A stretch of DNA of 64,000 nt from positions 1 to 64,000 of the forward strand of contig CAVZTA010000012.1 in assembly GCA_963778025.1 (NCBI GenBank), read 5' to 3'. Below are positions 25,446-35,088 of the stretch, one piece after another. The position numbers were made by a program, and so were the translations under genes. Source of the stretch: CAVZTA01 sp963778025. GTDB lineage: Bacteria; Chloroflexota; Limnocylindria; Limnocylindrales; CSP1-4. Under the pieces are notes generated by a model, which worked only from the letters and a program-made list of their open reading frames with translations, had not been told where the DNA came from and did not search any database. How positions within the stretch are numbered: the first letter of the stretch is position 1; each line of letters opens with the position of its first letter.

Positions 25446-26658
25446 ATGGACAAGCTGACCGTGCGCGACCTCGATGCCTCGGGGAAGCGCGTCTTCGTCC
25501 GCGTCGATTTCAACGTGCCGCTCGCCGACGGCAAGGTCACCGACGACTCCCGGATCCGGGCCGCGCTGCCCACCATCCGGCACCTGCTGGGGCAGGGCGC
25601 CCGCGTCGATCCTGGCGAGCCACCTCGGCCGCCCCGACGGCAAGGTGTCCGACAGCCTCCGGCTCCGGCCGGTCGCACAGCGCCTCGGCCAGCTGCTGGG
25701 GCGCACGGTGCCCGTGACGGGCGACGCCCTCGGTGTCGGCACCGAGGACGCGATCCGGCGGCTCCGGCCCGGTGAGCTGCTGCTCCTCGAGAACCTCCGG
25801 TTCCACGTCGAGGAGGAGAAGAACGATGAGGCGTTCGCGAAGCAGCTCGCGAGCTACGCCGACGCGTACGTGAACGACGCGTTCGGCACCGCGCATCGCG
25901 CGCACGCCTCGACCGTCGGCGTCGCGAAGCTCCTGCCCGCCTACGCGGGCTTCCTGATGGAGCGCGAGATCGAGGTCCTCTCGAAGCTCCTCGAGAACCC
26001 CGAGCATCCGTTCGCGGCGATCATCGGCGGCGCGAAGGTCAGCGACAAGATCAAGGTCCTGAAGCACCTCCTCTCGAAGGTCGACATCCTCGTCATCGGC
26101 GGCGGGATGGCGAACACCTTCCTGCTCGCGCAGGGCAAGCCGGTGGGCAAGAGCCTCGCCGAGCCCGATCGGCTCGACGACGCGCGCGCGATCCTGGCCG
26201 AGGCGGAGAAGCGCGGGACCCGCGTCATCCTGCCGGTCGACGTCATCGTCGCCAAGGAGGTCACGCGCGGCACCGAGTACAAGACGCTCCTCGCGGAGAA
26301 GGTCCCGGCCAGCTGGCACATCGTCGACCTGGGCAAGCAGTCGCTGGCGAACATCGAGGCCGCGCTCGCCGACGTGAAGACGGTCATCTGGAACGGTCCG
26401 CTGGGCGTCTTCGAGATCCCGTCGTTCGCGCAGGGGACGAAGCAGCTCGCGCGGCTGCTCGCCGAGAAGGCCGAAGCCGGCACGACGGTCGTCGTGGGCG
26501 GGGGCGACTCGACCGCAGCCGTGACCCAGCAGGGCCTCGCCGACAAGATGACCCACATCAGCACCGGCGGCGGCGCCTCGCTCGAGTTCCTCGAGGGCCG
26601 CGAGCTGCCCGGTGTGACCGTCCTCCAGGACCGCCAGCCCACCGGGAGCCCGGCGTGA
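25446..26658 (+). CDS. pgk: Phosphoglycerate kinase (one-base frame break)
   Basis: Phosphoglycerate kinase makes ATP from 1,3-bisphosphoglycerate. ATG 25446 opens MDKLTVRDLDASGKRVFVRV with the substrate block DFNVPL. The frame changes at about 25608: removing one G in CGCGTCGATCC gives ARV-ILASHLGRPDGK, the conserved family sequence. Repaired length is 403 residues, normal for PGK. Later blocks include ENLRFHVEEEKND, GGAKVSDKIKVL, NGPLGVFEIPSFAQGT and the nucleotide loop VVGGGDSTAAV. As an essential gene in the middle of the glycolytic operon, its break is almost certainly a sequence error. The stop overlaps the enolase start (GTGA). Confidence 0.95.
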
Positions 26659-27974
26659 CCGACACGACCATCGCCTACGTCGACGCTCGGGAGATCCTGG
26701 ACTCGCGCGGCAACCCGACCGTCGAGGTCGATGTCGTGCTCGACGACGGATCGGTGGGCCGGGCGGCGGTGCCGTCCGGGGCGTCGACCGGGGCCCACGA
26801 GGCGGTCGAGCTGCGGGACGGTGACAAGTCCCGGTTCGGCGGCAAGGGCGTGCTGCAGGCGGTCTCGAACGTCCTCGACCCCATCGGCCAGGCGCTGATC
26901 GGCGAGGACGCCGCGGACCAGGCGGCGATCGACCTGCTGCTGCGGGAGCTCGACGGGACGCCCAACAAGGCGACGCTCGGCGCGAACGCCATCCTCGGCG
27001 TCTCGCTCGCGTGTGCCCACGCCGCGTCGGCCGCGCACGATCTGCCGCTCTACCGCTACCTCGGCGGCGTCGGCGCGCGGATCCTGCCCGTCCCGATGTT
27101 CAACATCCTCAACGGCGGCAAGCACGCCCAGGACTCCACGGACTTCCAGGAGTTCATGGTCATGCCCGTCGGGCTCGACAGCTTCGAGGAGGCGCTCCGG
27201 GCGGGCGCGGAGATCTTCGCCGCCCTCCGCGGGATCCTGCACGACGAGGGCCACGCGACCGGACAGGGCGATGAGGGCGGGTTCGCGCCATCGCTCGCCT
27301 CGAACGAGGCCGCGGTCGAGGTGATCCTCCGGGCGATCGAGCGGGCCGGCTACCGGCCCGGCGAGCAGATCGCGATCGCGCTCGACCCGGCGACGACGGA
27401 GCTGGTCGAAGGAGGCTCCGGCGGCAAGGGTCCGACGCGCTATCGGCTGGCGAAGGAGGATCGGACCCTGGAGTCGGGAGCGCTCGTCGACCTCTGGGCC
27501 GACTGGGCGGCGCGCTACCCGATCGTCTCCATCGAGGATGGCCTCGCCGAGGACGACTGGGCTGGCTGGAAGCTGTTGACGGAGCGCCTCGGCGACCGCG
27601 TGCAGCTCGTCGGCGACGACCTGCTCGTCACGAACACGGAGCGGATCCAGCGCGCCATCGACGAGGACGCTGCGAACGCCGTGCTCATCAAGCTCAACCA
27701 GATCGGCACGCTGACCGAGACGATCGACGCGATCGAGCTTGCGCGCCGAGCCGGCTGGTCGGCCATCGTGTCCCATCGCTCGGGCGAGACCGAGGACACG
27801 ACCATCGCGGACCTCGTGGTCGCGACCGGGACGGGGCAGATCAAGACCGGCGCCCCGTCGCGCTCGGAGCGCGTCGCGAAGTACAACCGGCTGCTGCGCA
27901 TCGCGGGCGAGCTGGGCGACGGTGCCGTGTACCTCGGGTCGGCAGCCCTGGCCGGGGCGTCGCACCGCTCGTGA
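26655..27974 (+). CDS. eno: Enolase
   Basis: A 439-residue enolase converting 2-phosphoglycerate to phosphoenolpyruvate. GTG 26655 overlaps the pgk stop by four bases. The N-terminal block is AREILDSRGNPTVEVDV, with the Ser loop AAVPSGASTGAHEA. Catalytic Glu lies in GDEGGFAPSL. Metal ligands lie in the ALDPA, SIEDGL and VGDDL blocks. Catalytic Lys is in VLIKLNQIGT, followed by the signature IVSHRSGETEDTTIADL. Intact, with no frame break. The stop overlaps the start of the next membrane-protein gene (GTGA). Confidence 0.97.
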   Translation: MTDTTIAYVDAREILDSRGNPTVEVDVVLDDGSVGRAAVPSGASTGAHEAVELRDGDKSRFGGKGVLQAVSNVLDPIGQALIGEDAADQAAIDLLLRELDGTPNKATLGANAILGVSLACAHAASAAHDLPLYRYLGGVGARILPVPMFNILNGGKHAQDSTDFQEFMVMPVGLDSFEEALRAGAEIFAALRGILHDEGHATGQGDEGGFAPSLASNEAAVEVILRAIERAGYRPGEQIAIALDPATTELVEGGSGGKGPTRYRLAKEDRTLESGALVDLWADWAARYPIVSIEDGLAEDDWAGWKLLTERLGDRVQLVGDDLLVTNTERIQRAIDEDAANAVLIKLNQIGTLTETIDAIELARRAGWSAIVSHRSGETEDTTIADLVVATGTGQIKTGAPSRSERVAKYNRLLRIAGELGDGAVYLGSAALAGASHRS

Positions 27975-28546
27975 CGAGCATGGCTGCCGCACGTCCGCGC
28001 CGCGTCGTCGACCGGGGCGCGATCACCGCCGCCTGGGTCGGCGTCGGCATGGCCGTGACGATCGGGGTCAGCTTCCTGCTGGTCATCCCGATCGAGCCGA
28101 TCTACTGGTATCTCGCCCTGCCGGCCGGGCTGATGATCGGCTACTACGCGAATGCGCGATCGCGGCGCGAAGGCGGCCCGTGGCTGCGGATCGTCGCCAA
28201 CGGGCTGCTCGCCGGGGTGGTCACCGGCATCACGTTCGCGCTGCTGCTGCTCGCCGTGAAGGCCCTGTTCTTCGCCGCCGACAACGGCTACCGCGACCAG
28301 GGCGGATCGCTGACGTGCCAGACGGGCGCCGACTGCGTCTACCAGCGATACCTCGCGGCGGGGCAGGGTGACGCGCTGGCCGCCGCCGGTGTCACGGATG
28401 TCGCGTCGTTCAGCGCGCTCTACTGGCGCGAGCAGCTGAGCACGGCGACCCTGGTCCTCACGCTGGCGACGGCGGGCGGCCTCGGTGGCGCGGTGCTGTA
28501 CGGGTTGACGAACCGCAAGCCGCGCGGGGAGCTCACCGCGGGCTGA
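27971..28546 (+). CDS. Hypothetical membrane protein at the end of the glycolytic operon
   Basis: A 191-residue protein with four likely membrane segments: ITAAWVGVGMAVTIGVSFLL, WYLALPAGLMIGYY, IVANGLLAGVVTGITFALLL and TLVLTLATAGGLGGAVLYGL. A loop of about 60 residues between helices 3 and 4 has two Cys (LTCQTGADCVY) likely paired outside the cell. GTG 27971 overlaps the enolase stop, so it is translated with gap-pgk-eno; why is unclear. I do not recognise the family. A strong hairpin follows. Confidence 0.7.
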   Translation: MTSMAAARPRRVVDRGAITAAWVGVGMAVTIGVSFLLVIPIEPIYWYLALPAGLMIGYYANARSRREGGPWLRIVANGLLAGVVTGITFALLLLAVKALFFAADNGYRDQGGSLTCQTGADCVYQRYLAAGQGDALAAAGVTDVASFSALYWREQLSTATLVLTLATAGGLGGAVLYGLTNRKPRGELTAG

Positions 28547-28576
28547 CCGACGGCCTGACGTCCGCCAGACACACGA

Positions 28577-28601
28577 ACGCCCCGGTCGTGGACCGGGGCG
28601 T
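28577..28601. terminator. Bidirectional hairpin terminator between the gap operon and rpsT
   Basis: A perfect 11-bp stem (ACGCCCCGGTC / GACCGGGGCGT) with a 3-base loop, placed between two converging genes. It can serve both. Confidence 0.7.
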
Positions 28602-28623
28602 CAGCTCGCACGCGGGGGACCGG

Positions 28624-29232
28624 CTACTCGGCCTTCTTGGTGGTCCGCGGCTTGGTCGTGGTGGTCTTCGCCTTGGCGGTGGCAGCCTTCGTCGTGGTCG
28701 CCTTGGCGGTCGACTTCGTCGCCTTCGGCGTCTCGGTCGTCGGTTCGGCGACCGCGGTGGCGGCGGCCCCGGCATCGGTCCGGCTCGAGCGCGACAGCGC
28801 CGCGCGGGCCTTGCCGGCCGCGGTCTGGGCGCCCTTCGCCTTGACGGCCTTGCCGGCCGCGATGCGCGCCTTGGCGGCCTTGGTGGCGGCTGCCTTGCCC
28901 GTGGTCTTCGCGACGTGCGCGCCGGTCACGGCCTGCCCGCCCATGACCGAGTTGACCTTGATGGTCAGGCGCGACTTGCGGCGCGCGGCGGCGTTCGGGT
29001 GGATCGCGCCGACCTTGGCCGCCCGATCGAGGGCGCTGAGGGCCTCGTTGAGGGCCGCGACCGCATCGACGCCATCGGTGGGGACCGTCGCGACGCGGAC
29101 CGCCTTGGTCACGAGCGTCTTCGCGGCCGTGCGTCGCGGCGCGAGGATCGCGTGCCGGCGCTCAGCCTGTCGGACGCGCTTGAGGCCGGACGGATTCCGT
29201 GCGCCCTGCCATTTCCGGGGCGTTCTGGCCAA
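28624..29232 (-). CDS. rpsT: Ribosomal protein S20 with a long histone H1-like C-terminal tail
   Basis: Residues 1-100 are S20, which binds 16S rRNA in the 30S subunit: RKWQGARNPSGLKRVRQAER, APRRTAAKTLVTKAVRVATV, ALSALDRAAKVGAIHPNAAA, RRKSRLTIKVNSV. Bacterial S20 is normally about 85-95 residues. Here a further 100 residues follow, made mostly of Ala, Lys and Thr (TKAAKARIAAGKAVKAKGAQ, TTTTKPRTTKKAE), like histone H1 tails or AAKK-type DNA-binding repeats. The tail is in the same frame with no break. It may bind rRNA or DNA; that is inference. Confidence 0.92.
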   Translation of the reverse strand: MARTPRKWQGARNPSGLKRVRQAERRHAILAPRRTAAKTLVTKAVRVATVPTDGVDAVAALNEALSALDRAAKVGAIHPNAAARRKSRLTIKVNSVMGGQAVTGAHVAKTTGKAAATKAAKARIAAGKAVKAKGAQTAAGKARAALSRSSRTDAGAAATAVAEPTTETPKATKSTAKATTTKAATAKAKTTTTKPRTTKKAE

Positions 29233-29301
29233 AAGGATCGACTCCGTCGTTCGTGTGGTGCTGGATGGCGCGCGGACGGCCGCCCGCAGGCGCGGCGACG
29301 G

Positions 29302-29330
29302 ATGCTAGCAGACACCCACCGAATTGACCA
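29302..29330 (-). promoter_or_regulatory. Probable rpsT promoter
   Basis: Read on the minus strand: TGGTCA, 17 bases, TAGCAT. The leader to the rpsT ATG would be about 60-65 bases. The -35 matches four of six positions, so this is a moderate call. Confidence 0.42.
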
Positions 29331-29380
29331 CTCGACAGGACGCGCTCCCGGGCGGCCGATGCGTCCGGCATCCTCGACCG

Positions 29381-30302
29381 ATGCTCGCCATCGTCGGGGG
29401 CGCGGTCGCCGCGTTCGCCTGGGGTACCGCCACGCTGTGCGCCTCACGCGCGGCCGGGGTGCTGGGATCGCGCGTGCTCCTCGGCTGGGTGATGCTCATC
29501 GGGCTCATCGCGGCGATCCCGATCGTCGCCGCGGAGCCGCTGCCGCCGCTCGACGCCGAGGCGTGGGCCCTGCTCGCGATCGCCGGCTTCGGCAACGTCC
29601 TGGGGCTGCTGCTGGCGTACACCGCGTTGTCCACCGGCAAGGTGTCCATCGCGGCCCCCATCACCTCGACCGAGGGGGCGGGAGCGGCGTTCATCGCGAT
29701 CGTCCTTGGCGAGACGGTCGGCCTGCCGGTCCTCCTCGCGCTGGGGGTCGCTGCCGCGGGTGTGGTCCTGGTCTCCTGGGAACGCCCGACCGACGCGCCG
29801 GACGACGCGCCGCCCGTTCCGGTCGGCGATCCGGCGCTCGTGGCGAGTGCCGAGCGCGAGGACCCCGGCCGTGTGACGGACACGCGGCGGACCGTGATCC
29901 TCGCCATCGCGGCCGCGGCGCTGTTCGCGGTCGGGCTCTATGCGACCGGGCGCATCGGTGCCGAGCTGGGCATCGGGCTCACCGTGCTGCCCGTCGCGCC
30001 TCGTCGGTGTCGTGTTCGTGACGATCCCGCTGGTGCTGCGACGGCAGCTCCGGATCACGCGGGGGACGCTGCCGCTGGTCGTCACGATGGGCCTGCTGGA
30101 GGTCGTCGGCGTCGTCGGCATCGCCTACGGCGCCCGTGACGCCATCGCGATCACGGCGGTCATCTCGTCGCAGTTCGCCGCGGTCGCCGTGATCGGCGCC
30201 TACCTGCTGTTCGGCGAGCGGCTCCAGCGGCACCAGGTGGCCGGGATCGTGCTCATCGGGATCGGCGTGGCGGCGGTCGCGCTGCTGCGCGCCGTCGCCT
30301 GA
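29381..30302 (+). CDS. EamA/DMT-superfamily transporter (one-base frame break)
   Basis: A ten-helix transporter of 306 residues after repair. ATG 29381 starts MLAIVGGAVAAFAWGTATLC. The first repeat includes YTALSTGKVSIAAPITSTEG. The frame changes near 29998 (GTCGCGCCTCGTC; dropping one C gives VLPVALVGVVFVT). The second repeat ends AIAITAVISSQFAAVAVIGA, LLFGERLQRHQVAGIVLIGI. A long hydrophilic loop with many Pro and Asp joins the halves. The substrate is unknown. It is divergent from rpsT and convergent with pgi, four bases from its stop. Confidence 0.82.
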
Positions 30303-30306
30303 CCGG

Positions 30307-31978
30307 TCACGCGGGCGTTCGGTCCCGGCGCGAGCGCACCCGCCGGATGAGCCGGGTCGTCGACGGATCGTGGAGGTCGGCGACGGGTTCCTCCGCGCTC
30401 AGCAGCTCGGACGCGATCCGCCCCGCGAGCACCTTGCCCAGCTCGACGCCCCACTGGTCGAACGAGTCGATCCCCCAGATCGCGCCCTGCACGAACACCT
30501 TGTGCTCGTAGAGCGCGATGAGCGTGCCCAGGACCCGCGGCGTCAAGCGGTCGGCGAGGATCACCGACGTCGGCCGGTTCCCGGCGAAGACCCGTGCCTC
30601 GACCTGGTGGGCCGGCACGCCGTCCGCGATGACCTCGTCGCGCGTCTTGCCGAACGCGAACGCCTCGGCCTGCGCGAGCAGGTTCGCCAGCAGCAGGTCC
30701 TGGTGGTCCCCGAGCTCGGTCGTCGGGTTGATGAAGCCGATGAGGTCGGCGGGCACGATCGTCGTGCCCTGGTGGAGCAGCTGGTAGTAGGCGTGCTGGC
30801 CGTTGGTGCCCGGGGTGCCCCAGACGATCGGCCCGGTGTCCAGGTCGACCTTCGACCCGTCGAGCCGCACCGACTTCCCGTTCGACTCCATGTCCAGCTG
30901 CTGGAGGTAGGCCGGGAAGCGGTCGAGCTCCTGGGCATAGGGCAGCACGGCGTGGGTCTGGAAGCCGAACAGGTCGCGGTACCAGATGCCCGAGCAGGCC
31001 CAGGATGACCGGCAGGTTCTGGTCGAGCGGCGCGGTCGCGAAGTGGAGATCCATGGCATGGAACCCGGCAAGGAACTCGCGGAAGTCGTCGGGGCCGATG
31101 GCGAGCATGAGCGACAGGCCGATCGCCGAGTCGACCGAGTAGCGTCCGCCGACCCAGTCCCAGAAGCCGAACATGTCGTGCGGGTCGATGCCGAACGCGC
31201 GGACCTGCTGCTCGTTGGTCGAGACGGCCACGAAGTGCTTCCCCACGGCCGACTCGTCGCCGCCGAGACGGGCCAGCAGCCACTGCCTGGCCGAGCGCGC
31301 GTTGGTCAGGGTCTCGAGGGTCGTGAACGTCTTCGACGCGACGATGAACAGCGTCTCGGCGGGGTCGAGGTCGATGGTCGCCTCGCGAAGGTCGGTGCCG
31401 TCGATGTTCGAGACGAACCGGAAGCGCATCGACCGGTCGCGGTAGTTCGCCAGCGCCTGGGTGGCCATCGCGGGCCCCAGGTCCGACCCGCCGATCCCGA
31501 TGTTGACGACGTTCCGCAGCCGCTTCCCGGTATGACCGAGGCGCTCGCCGTCGCGCACGGCGGTGGCGAATGCGGCCATGCGGTCGAGGGTCTCGTGGAC
31601 CTCGCGGACCACGTCGATGCCGTCGACGATCAGCCGGTGATCGCGCGGCATGCGCAGGGCGATGTGCAGCACCGAGCGGTCCTCGGTGACGTTGATGTGC
31701 TCGCCGGCCATCATCCGGTCCCGGCGTTCCTCGACGTTCGCCGCGCGCGCCACGTCGAGCAGGAGCGGCAGGGTGTCGGCGGTGATGCGCTGCTTCGAGT
31801 AGTCGAGGAGGAGCCCGACCGCTTCGAGCGTCTGGCGCTGGGCGCGCTCCGGATCGTCGCGGAAGAGGTCGCGCAGGGTCAGGTCGCGGACCGTCTCGTG
31901 GTGGGCCTTGAGCGCGGCCCATGCCGGCGTGTCGGTGATCCGGACGGGGGCGGCGAGGTCGATGGCCATCGACCGCAT
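30307..31978 (-). CDS. pgi: Glucose-6-phosphate isomerase (one-base frame break)
   Basis: Interconverts glucose-6-phosphate and fructose-6-phosphate. It opens MAIDLAAPVRITDTPAWAAL (ATG 31978 or 31969). Sugar-phosphate blocks are VNIGIGGSDLGPAMATQAL and SKTFTTLETLTNA. FGFWDWVGGRYSVDSAIGLS is a family signature. The frame changes near 30988: removing one G from CTCGGGCATC gives LLGIWYRDLFGFQTHAVLPY, the expected sequence. DMESNGKSV and the catalytic Lys region QWGVELGK follow. Repaired length, about 553-556 residues, is normal. The break in this single-copy gene is most likely a sequence error. Confidence 0.94.
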
Positions 31979-32214
31979 CGTAGTCCTGGCACCGTTGCGA
32001 CTTCATCCCTTCGGCTCCTCGACCGGCCGGTCGTCGCGGTGAAGCCGGCCCCCGAGCGCGGCAGGTCAGGCGCCGCCGGCTCCGCGCGCCCGGGTTACGA
32101 CCAGGGATATCGGTGCGAGCCCTATCTCCGGGCTGTCGGGTCGATCCGGGCGGTGGCGGTCACGGCGACGACGCGCCACGACCCAGTCCCGTGCGCGGAT
32201 CGCCGCGACCGCGC

Positions 32215-32490
32215 TCATCGGCTGCGATCATCGATCGCGGCGAGGGCCAGGGCACCCAGGATGGCGCCTCGTCTCGGCACGCGGTCGACCAGCGCGAGCA
32301 GGAAGGCGGCGAGGCTCCACGACCCGGCCGAGTTGGCGAGCGAGCCGAGCTCGGACGGCAGAACGCCCTGGCCCACGGCGGTCAGCGCCCCGACGAGGAG
32401 CCCGCCGCCGCCGACGATGCCCAGCTGGGCCGCGAGCCCGGGCCCGGATCCATGCGCTGCGTACTCGCGGGGACACGTGGGCGCCTCCAC
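32215..32490 (-). pseudogene. Fragment of a small membrane protein, DUF6518-like
   Basis: From GTG 32490 about 91 residues are open. The C-terminal part is hydrophobic and patterned: AAQLGIVGGGGLLVGALTAV, GQGVLPSELGSLANSAGSWS, LAAFLLALVDRVPRRGAILG. From memory this resembles the N-terminal half of DUF6518 membrane proteins, which run to about 200 residues with more helices. The frame stops just after the third hydrophobic stretch and I cannot find the rest in any frame downstream, so it looks truncated. Confidence 0.35.
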
Positions 32491-32642
32491 TCCGGTCGCC
32501 GAAGCCCGAGGACCCGTCCCGTCGAGGAGCCGTGGCTGCCCGGCTACACTCCCGCCCCGTGACCATCCTCCAGGAGCGGCTGCGCATCTGTGCGGTTCGA
32601 TCATCCGGGCCACTCGACGACTCGGGAGCGGCCGAGTGCGGT

Positions 32643-33141
32643 TCAGCCGATCCACTGGCTCCAGTGCCCGGGAAGATCCCTGCCCATCGTCCGCAGGTAG
32701 ATGCTGACCTTGCCGTAGAAGATCAGCAGGGCCTCCCGGTAGATGTCGAGTTCCTGCGGCGGGCGCGGCGAGAAGTCGTCGATGTCGTAGTCGACGCGGG
32801 TGATCCTTCGATTCGCGACGTCGTCCTCGGTGAGCGCCTCGATGGCGGCCAGCATGCCCCGGTCGAGGTCGCGCGAACCATGCCGACAGCGCCGCCACGC
32901 TTCGTTCCACCTCGGGATCGGCGTTCCGCCGACCGAAGTCCTGGCGAAAGGTCTTGAGCGCGTCGACATACGAGTGCTCGATCTCACCGATCTCCCGACA
33001 CAGCTCGCCGAGCGTGAACGTGGCGGGGCTCGGTCGGAAGGCCAGGTCGTCGTCACGAAGCATGTCCACGAGCTCGTTCCGGAGGAGCTGGTACTCCGCG
33101 AAATACGTGGCCGCGAGATGGTCGCGGATGAGCGTGTTCAT
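32643..33141 (-). CDS. DinB-like four-helix protein (one-base frame break)
   Basis: After repair a protein of about 165 residues: MNTLIRDHLAATYFAEYQLL, FTLGELCREIGEIEHSYVDA, then a frame change near 32880 into ARDLDRGMLAAIEALTEDDV, DYDIDDFSPRPPQELDIYRE, LIFYGKVSIYLRTMGRDLPG, HWSQWIG. Amphipathic helices and the spacing of IEHSYV and YGKVSIYLR fit the DinB/YfiT-like superfamily of putative metal-dependent enzymes. The three-His metal site of the family is only partly visible, so catalytic function is doubtful. It ends 153 bases after the DUF6518-like fragment start. Confidence 0.6.
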
Positions 33142-33173
33142 CTCCCCTCCGCCGTGCTGTCAGGTTGGCCGGC

Positions 33174-35003
33174 ATGAATGCCGAGGGAGGCCACCGGATC
33201 CCCCAGGAGCGCCTCCGCAACTTCTCGATCATCGCGCACATCGATCACGGCAAGTCGACCCTCGCGGATCGGCTGCTCGAGATCACGCACACCATCGATG
33301 CGCGCCAGATGACGAGCCAGGTCCTCGACTCGATGGACCTCGAGCGTGAGAAGGGCATCACGATCAAGGCGCGCGCCGTCCGCCTGGAATACACGGCCCG
33401 TGACGGCCTGACGTACGGCCTGAACCTCATCGACACGCCGGGCCACGTGGACTTCAGCTACGAGGTCAGCCGCAGCCTCCAGGCGTGCGAGGGCGCCATC
33501 CTCGTCGTCGATGCCGCGCAGGGGATCGAGGCGCAGACGCTCGCGAACGTCCACCTCGCGCTCCGCGAGGGACTCACGATCGTCCCGGTCCTCAACAAGA
33601 TCGACCTCCCGTCGGCACAGCCTGACGTGGTCATCGAGGAGCTCGAGAACGTCCTGGCCATCCCGCGCGAGGAGGTGCTCCTCGCCAGCGCCAAGGAGGG
33701 GACCGGCGTCGCCGAGATCCTCGAGGCGATCGTGGCGCGCGTCCCGCCGCCCAAAGGCGACCCCGGGCTGCCCGTGCAGGGCCTGATCTTCGACAGCCAC
33801 TACGACCCCTACAAGGGCGTGGTCTGCTACGTCCGGCTGGCCCAGGGCACGCTCAAGGTGCACGACACGATCCGGCTGATGGCCAGTGGCGCCGAAGCCG
33901 AGCTGCTGGAGCTGGGCGTGTTCCGCCCGCAGCTCGTGCCCGTCAAGCAGCTGGTGGCCGGCGAGGTCGGCTACGTCGCGACCGGCCTCAAGAACGTCCG
34001 CGAGGCGCAGGTCGGCGACACGATCACCGTCGCGGCTCGCCCGGCCAAGGACCCGCTGCCCGGCTACCAGGAGGCCAAGAGCCTCGTGTTCGCGGGGCTC
34101 TATCCGCTGAGCGGCGAGGACTACCCGCTCCTCCGCGATGCCCTCGAGAAGCTCCACCTCAACGACGCCAGCTTCACCTACGAGCCGGAGAGCAGCGTCG
34201 CGCTGGGCTTCGGGTTCCGGTGTGGGTTCCTGGGCCTGCTGCACATGGAGATCGTCCAGGAGCGGCTGGAGCGCGAGTTCGATCTCGACCTCATCGCCAG
34301 CGCGCCGTCCGTCGAGTACCGGATCACGCGCATCAACCAGCGCGGCGTGATCCACGTCGAGAACCCCGCCAAGTTCCCCGATGCCGGCGAGATCGAGCAG
34401 GTCGAGGAGCCGTGGGTCCGGGTCAGCATCGTCACGCCGGACCGCTACATCGGGGCGCTGATGGAGCTCACGACGAACCGCCGGGGGTCGTTCGAGAACC
34501 TCGAGTATCTCGACCCCCAGCGCGTGAACATGCACTTCCAGCTGCCGCTCGCCGAGCTCATCGTCGACTACTACGACCAGCTCAAGAGCCGCACCCAGGG
34601 CTATGCGTCGATGGACTACGAGGAGATCGGCTACCGCCCGGCGAACCTCGTGAAGCTCGACGTGATGGTCGCCGGCGAACCCGTCGATGCGCTCAGCCTG
34701 ATCATCCATCGCGACCGCGCCCAGACCACCGGCCGGCAGCTCGCCGAGAAGCTCAAGGAGCTCATCCCGCGCCAGATGTTCGAGGTGCCCGTCCAGGCGG
34801 CGATCGGCGGCCACGTGGTCGCCCGGGAGACGATCCGGGCCATGCGCAAGAACGTGCTGGCCAAGTGCTACGGTGGCGACATCACCCGCAAGCGCAAGCT
34901 TCTCGAGAAGCAGAAGGAAGGCAAGCAGCGCATGAAGCGCGTCGGGTCCGTCGAGATCCCGCAAGAGGCCTTCCTCGCGATGCTCCGGATGGGCGAGGGC
35001 TGA
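33174..35003 (+). CDS. lepA: Elongation factor 4 (LepA), ribosome-bound GTPase
   Basis: A 609-residue translational GTPase that back-translocates or remodels stalled ribosomes. Start ATG 33174 (MNAEGGHRIPQERLRNFSII). GTPase motifs: G1 AHIDHGKSTLADRLL, G2 REKGITIKAR, G3 DTPGHVDF, G4 NKIDLP, G5 SAKEGTG. Domains II-V follow. The LepA-specific C-terminal domain ends RKRKLLEKQKEGKQRMKRVG. This is one of the longest intact genes of the window. Divergent from the DinB-like gene; 32 bases separate the two start codons. Confidence 0.98.
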   Translation: MNAEGGHRIPQERLRNFSIIAHIDHGKSTLADRLLEITHTIDARQMTSQVLDSMDLEREKGITIKARAVRLEYTARDGLTYGLNLIDTPGHVDFSYEVSRSLQACEGAILVVDAAQGIEAQTLANVHLALREGLTIVPVLNKIDLPSAQPDVVIEELENVLAIPREEVLLASAKEGTGVAEILEAIVARVPPPKGDPGLPVQGLIFDSHYDPYKGVVCYVRLAQGTLKVHDTIRLMASGAEAELLELGVFRPQLVPVKQLVAGEVGYVATGLKNVREAQVGDTITVAARPAKDPLPGYQEAKSLVFAGLYPLSGEDYPLLRDALEKLHLNDASFTYEPESSVALGFGFRCGFLGLLHMEIVQERLEREFDLDLIASAPSVEYRITRINQRGVIHVENPAKFPDAGEIEQVEEPWVRVSIVTPDRYIGALMELTTNRRGSFENLEYLDPQRVNMHFQLPLAELIVDYYDQLKSRTQGYASMDYEEIGYRPANLVKLDVMVAGEPVDALSLIIHRDRAQTTGRQLAEKLKELIPRQMFEVPVQAAIGGHVVARETIRAMRKNVLAKCYGGDITRKRKLLEKQKEGKQRMKRVGSVEIPQEAFLAMLRMGEG

Positions 35004-35088
35004 CCGTCGTGCAGGGGGGCACCACGAATCCCGCCGACGGCACCGCGCATCGCAGCGCGGGGTCAGGGTCCCGCGTCAGAGCGTCCTG

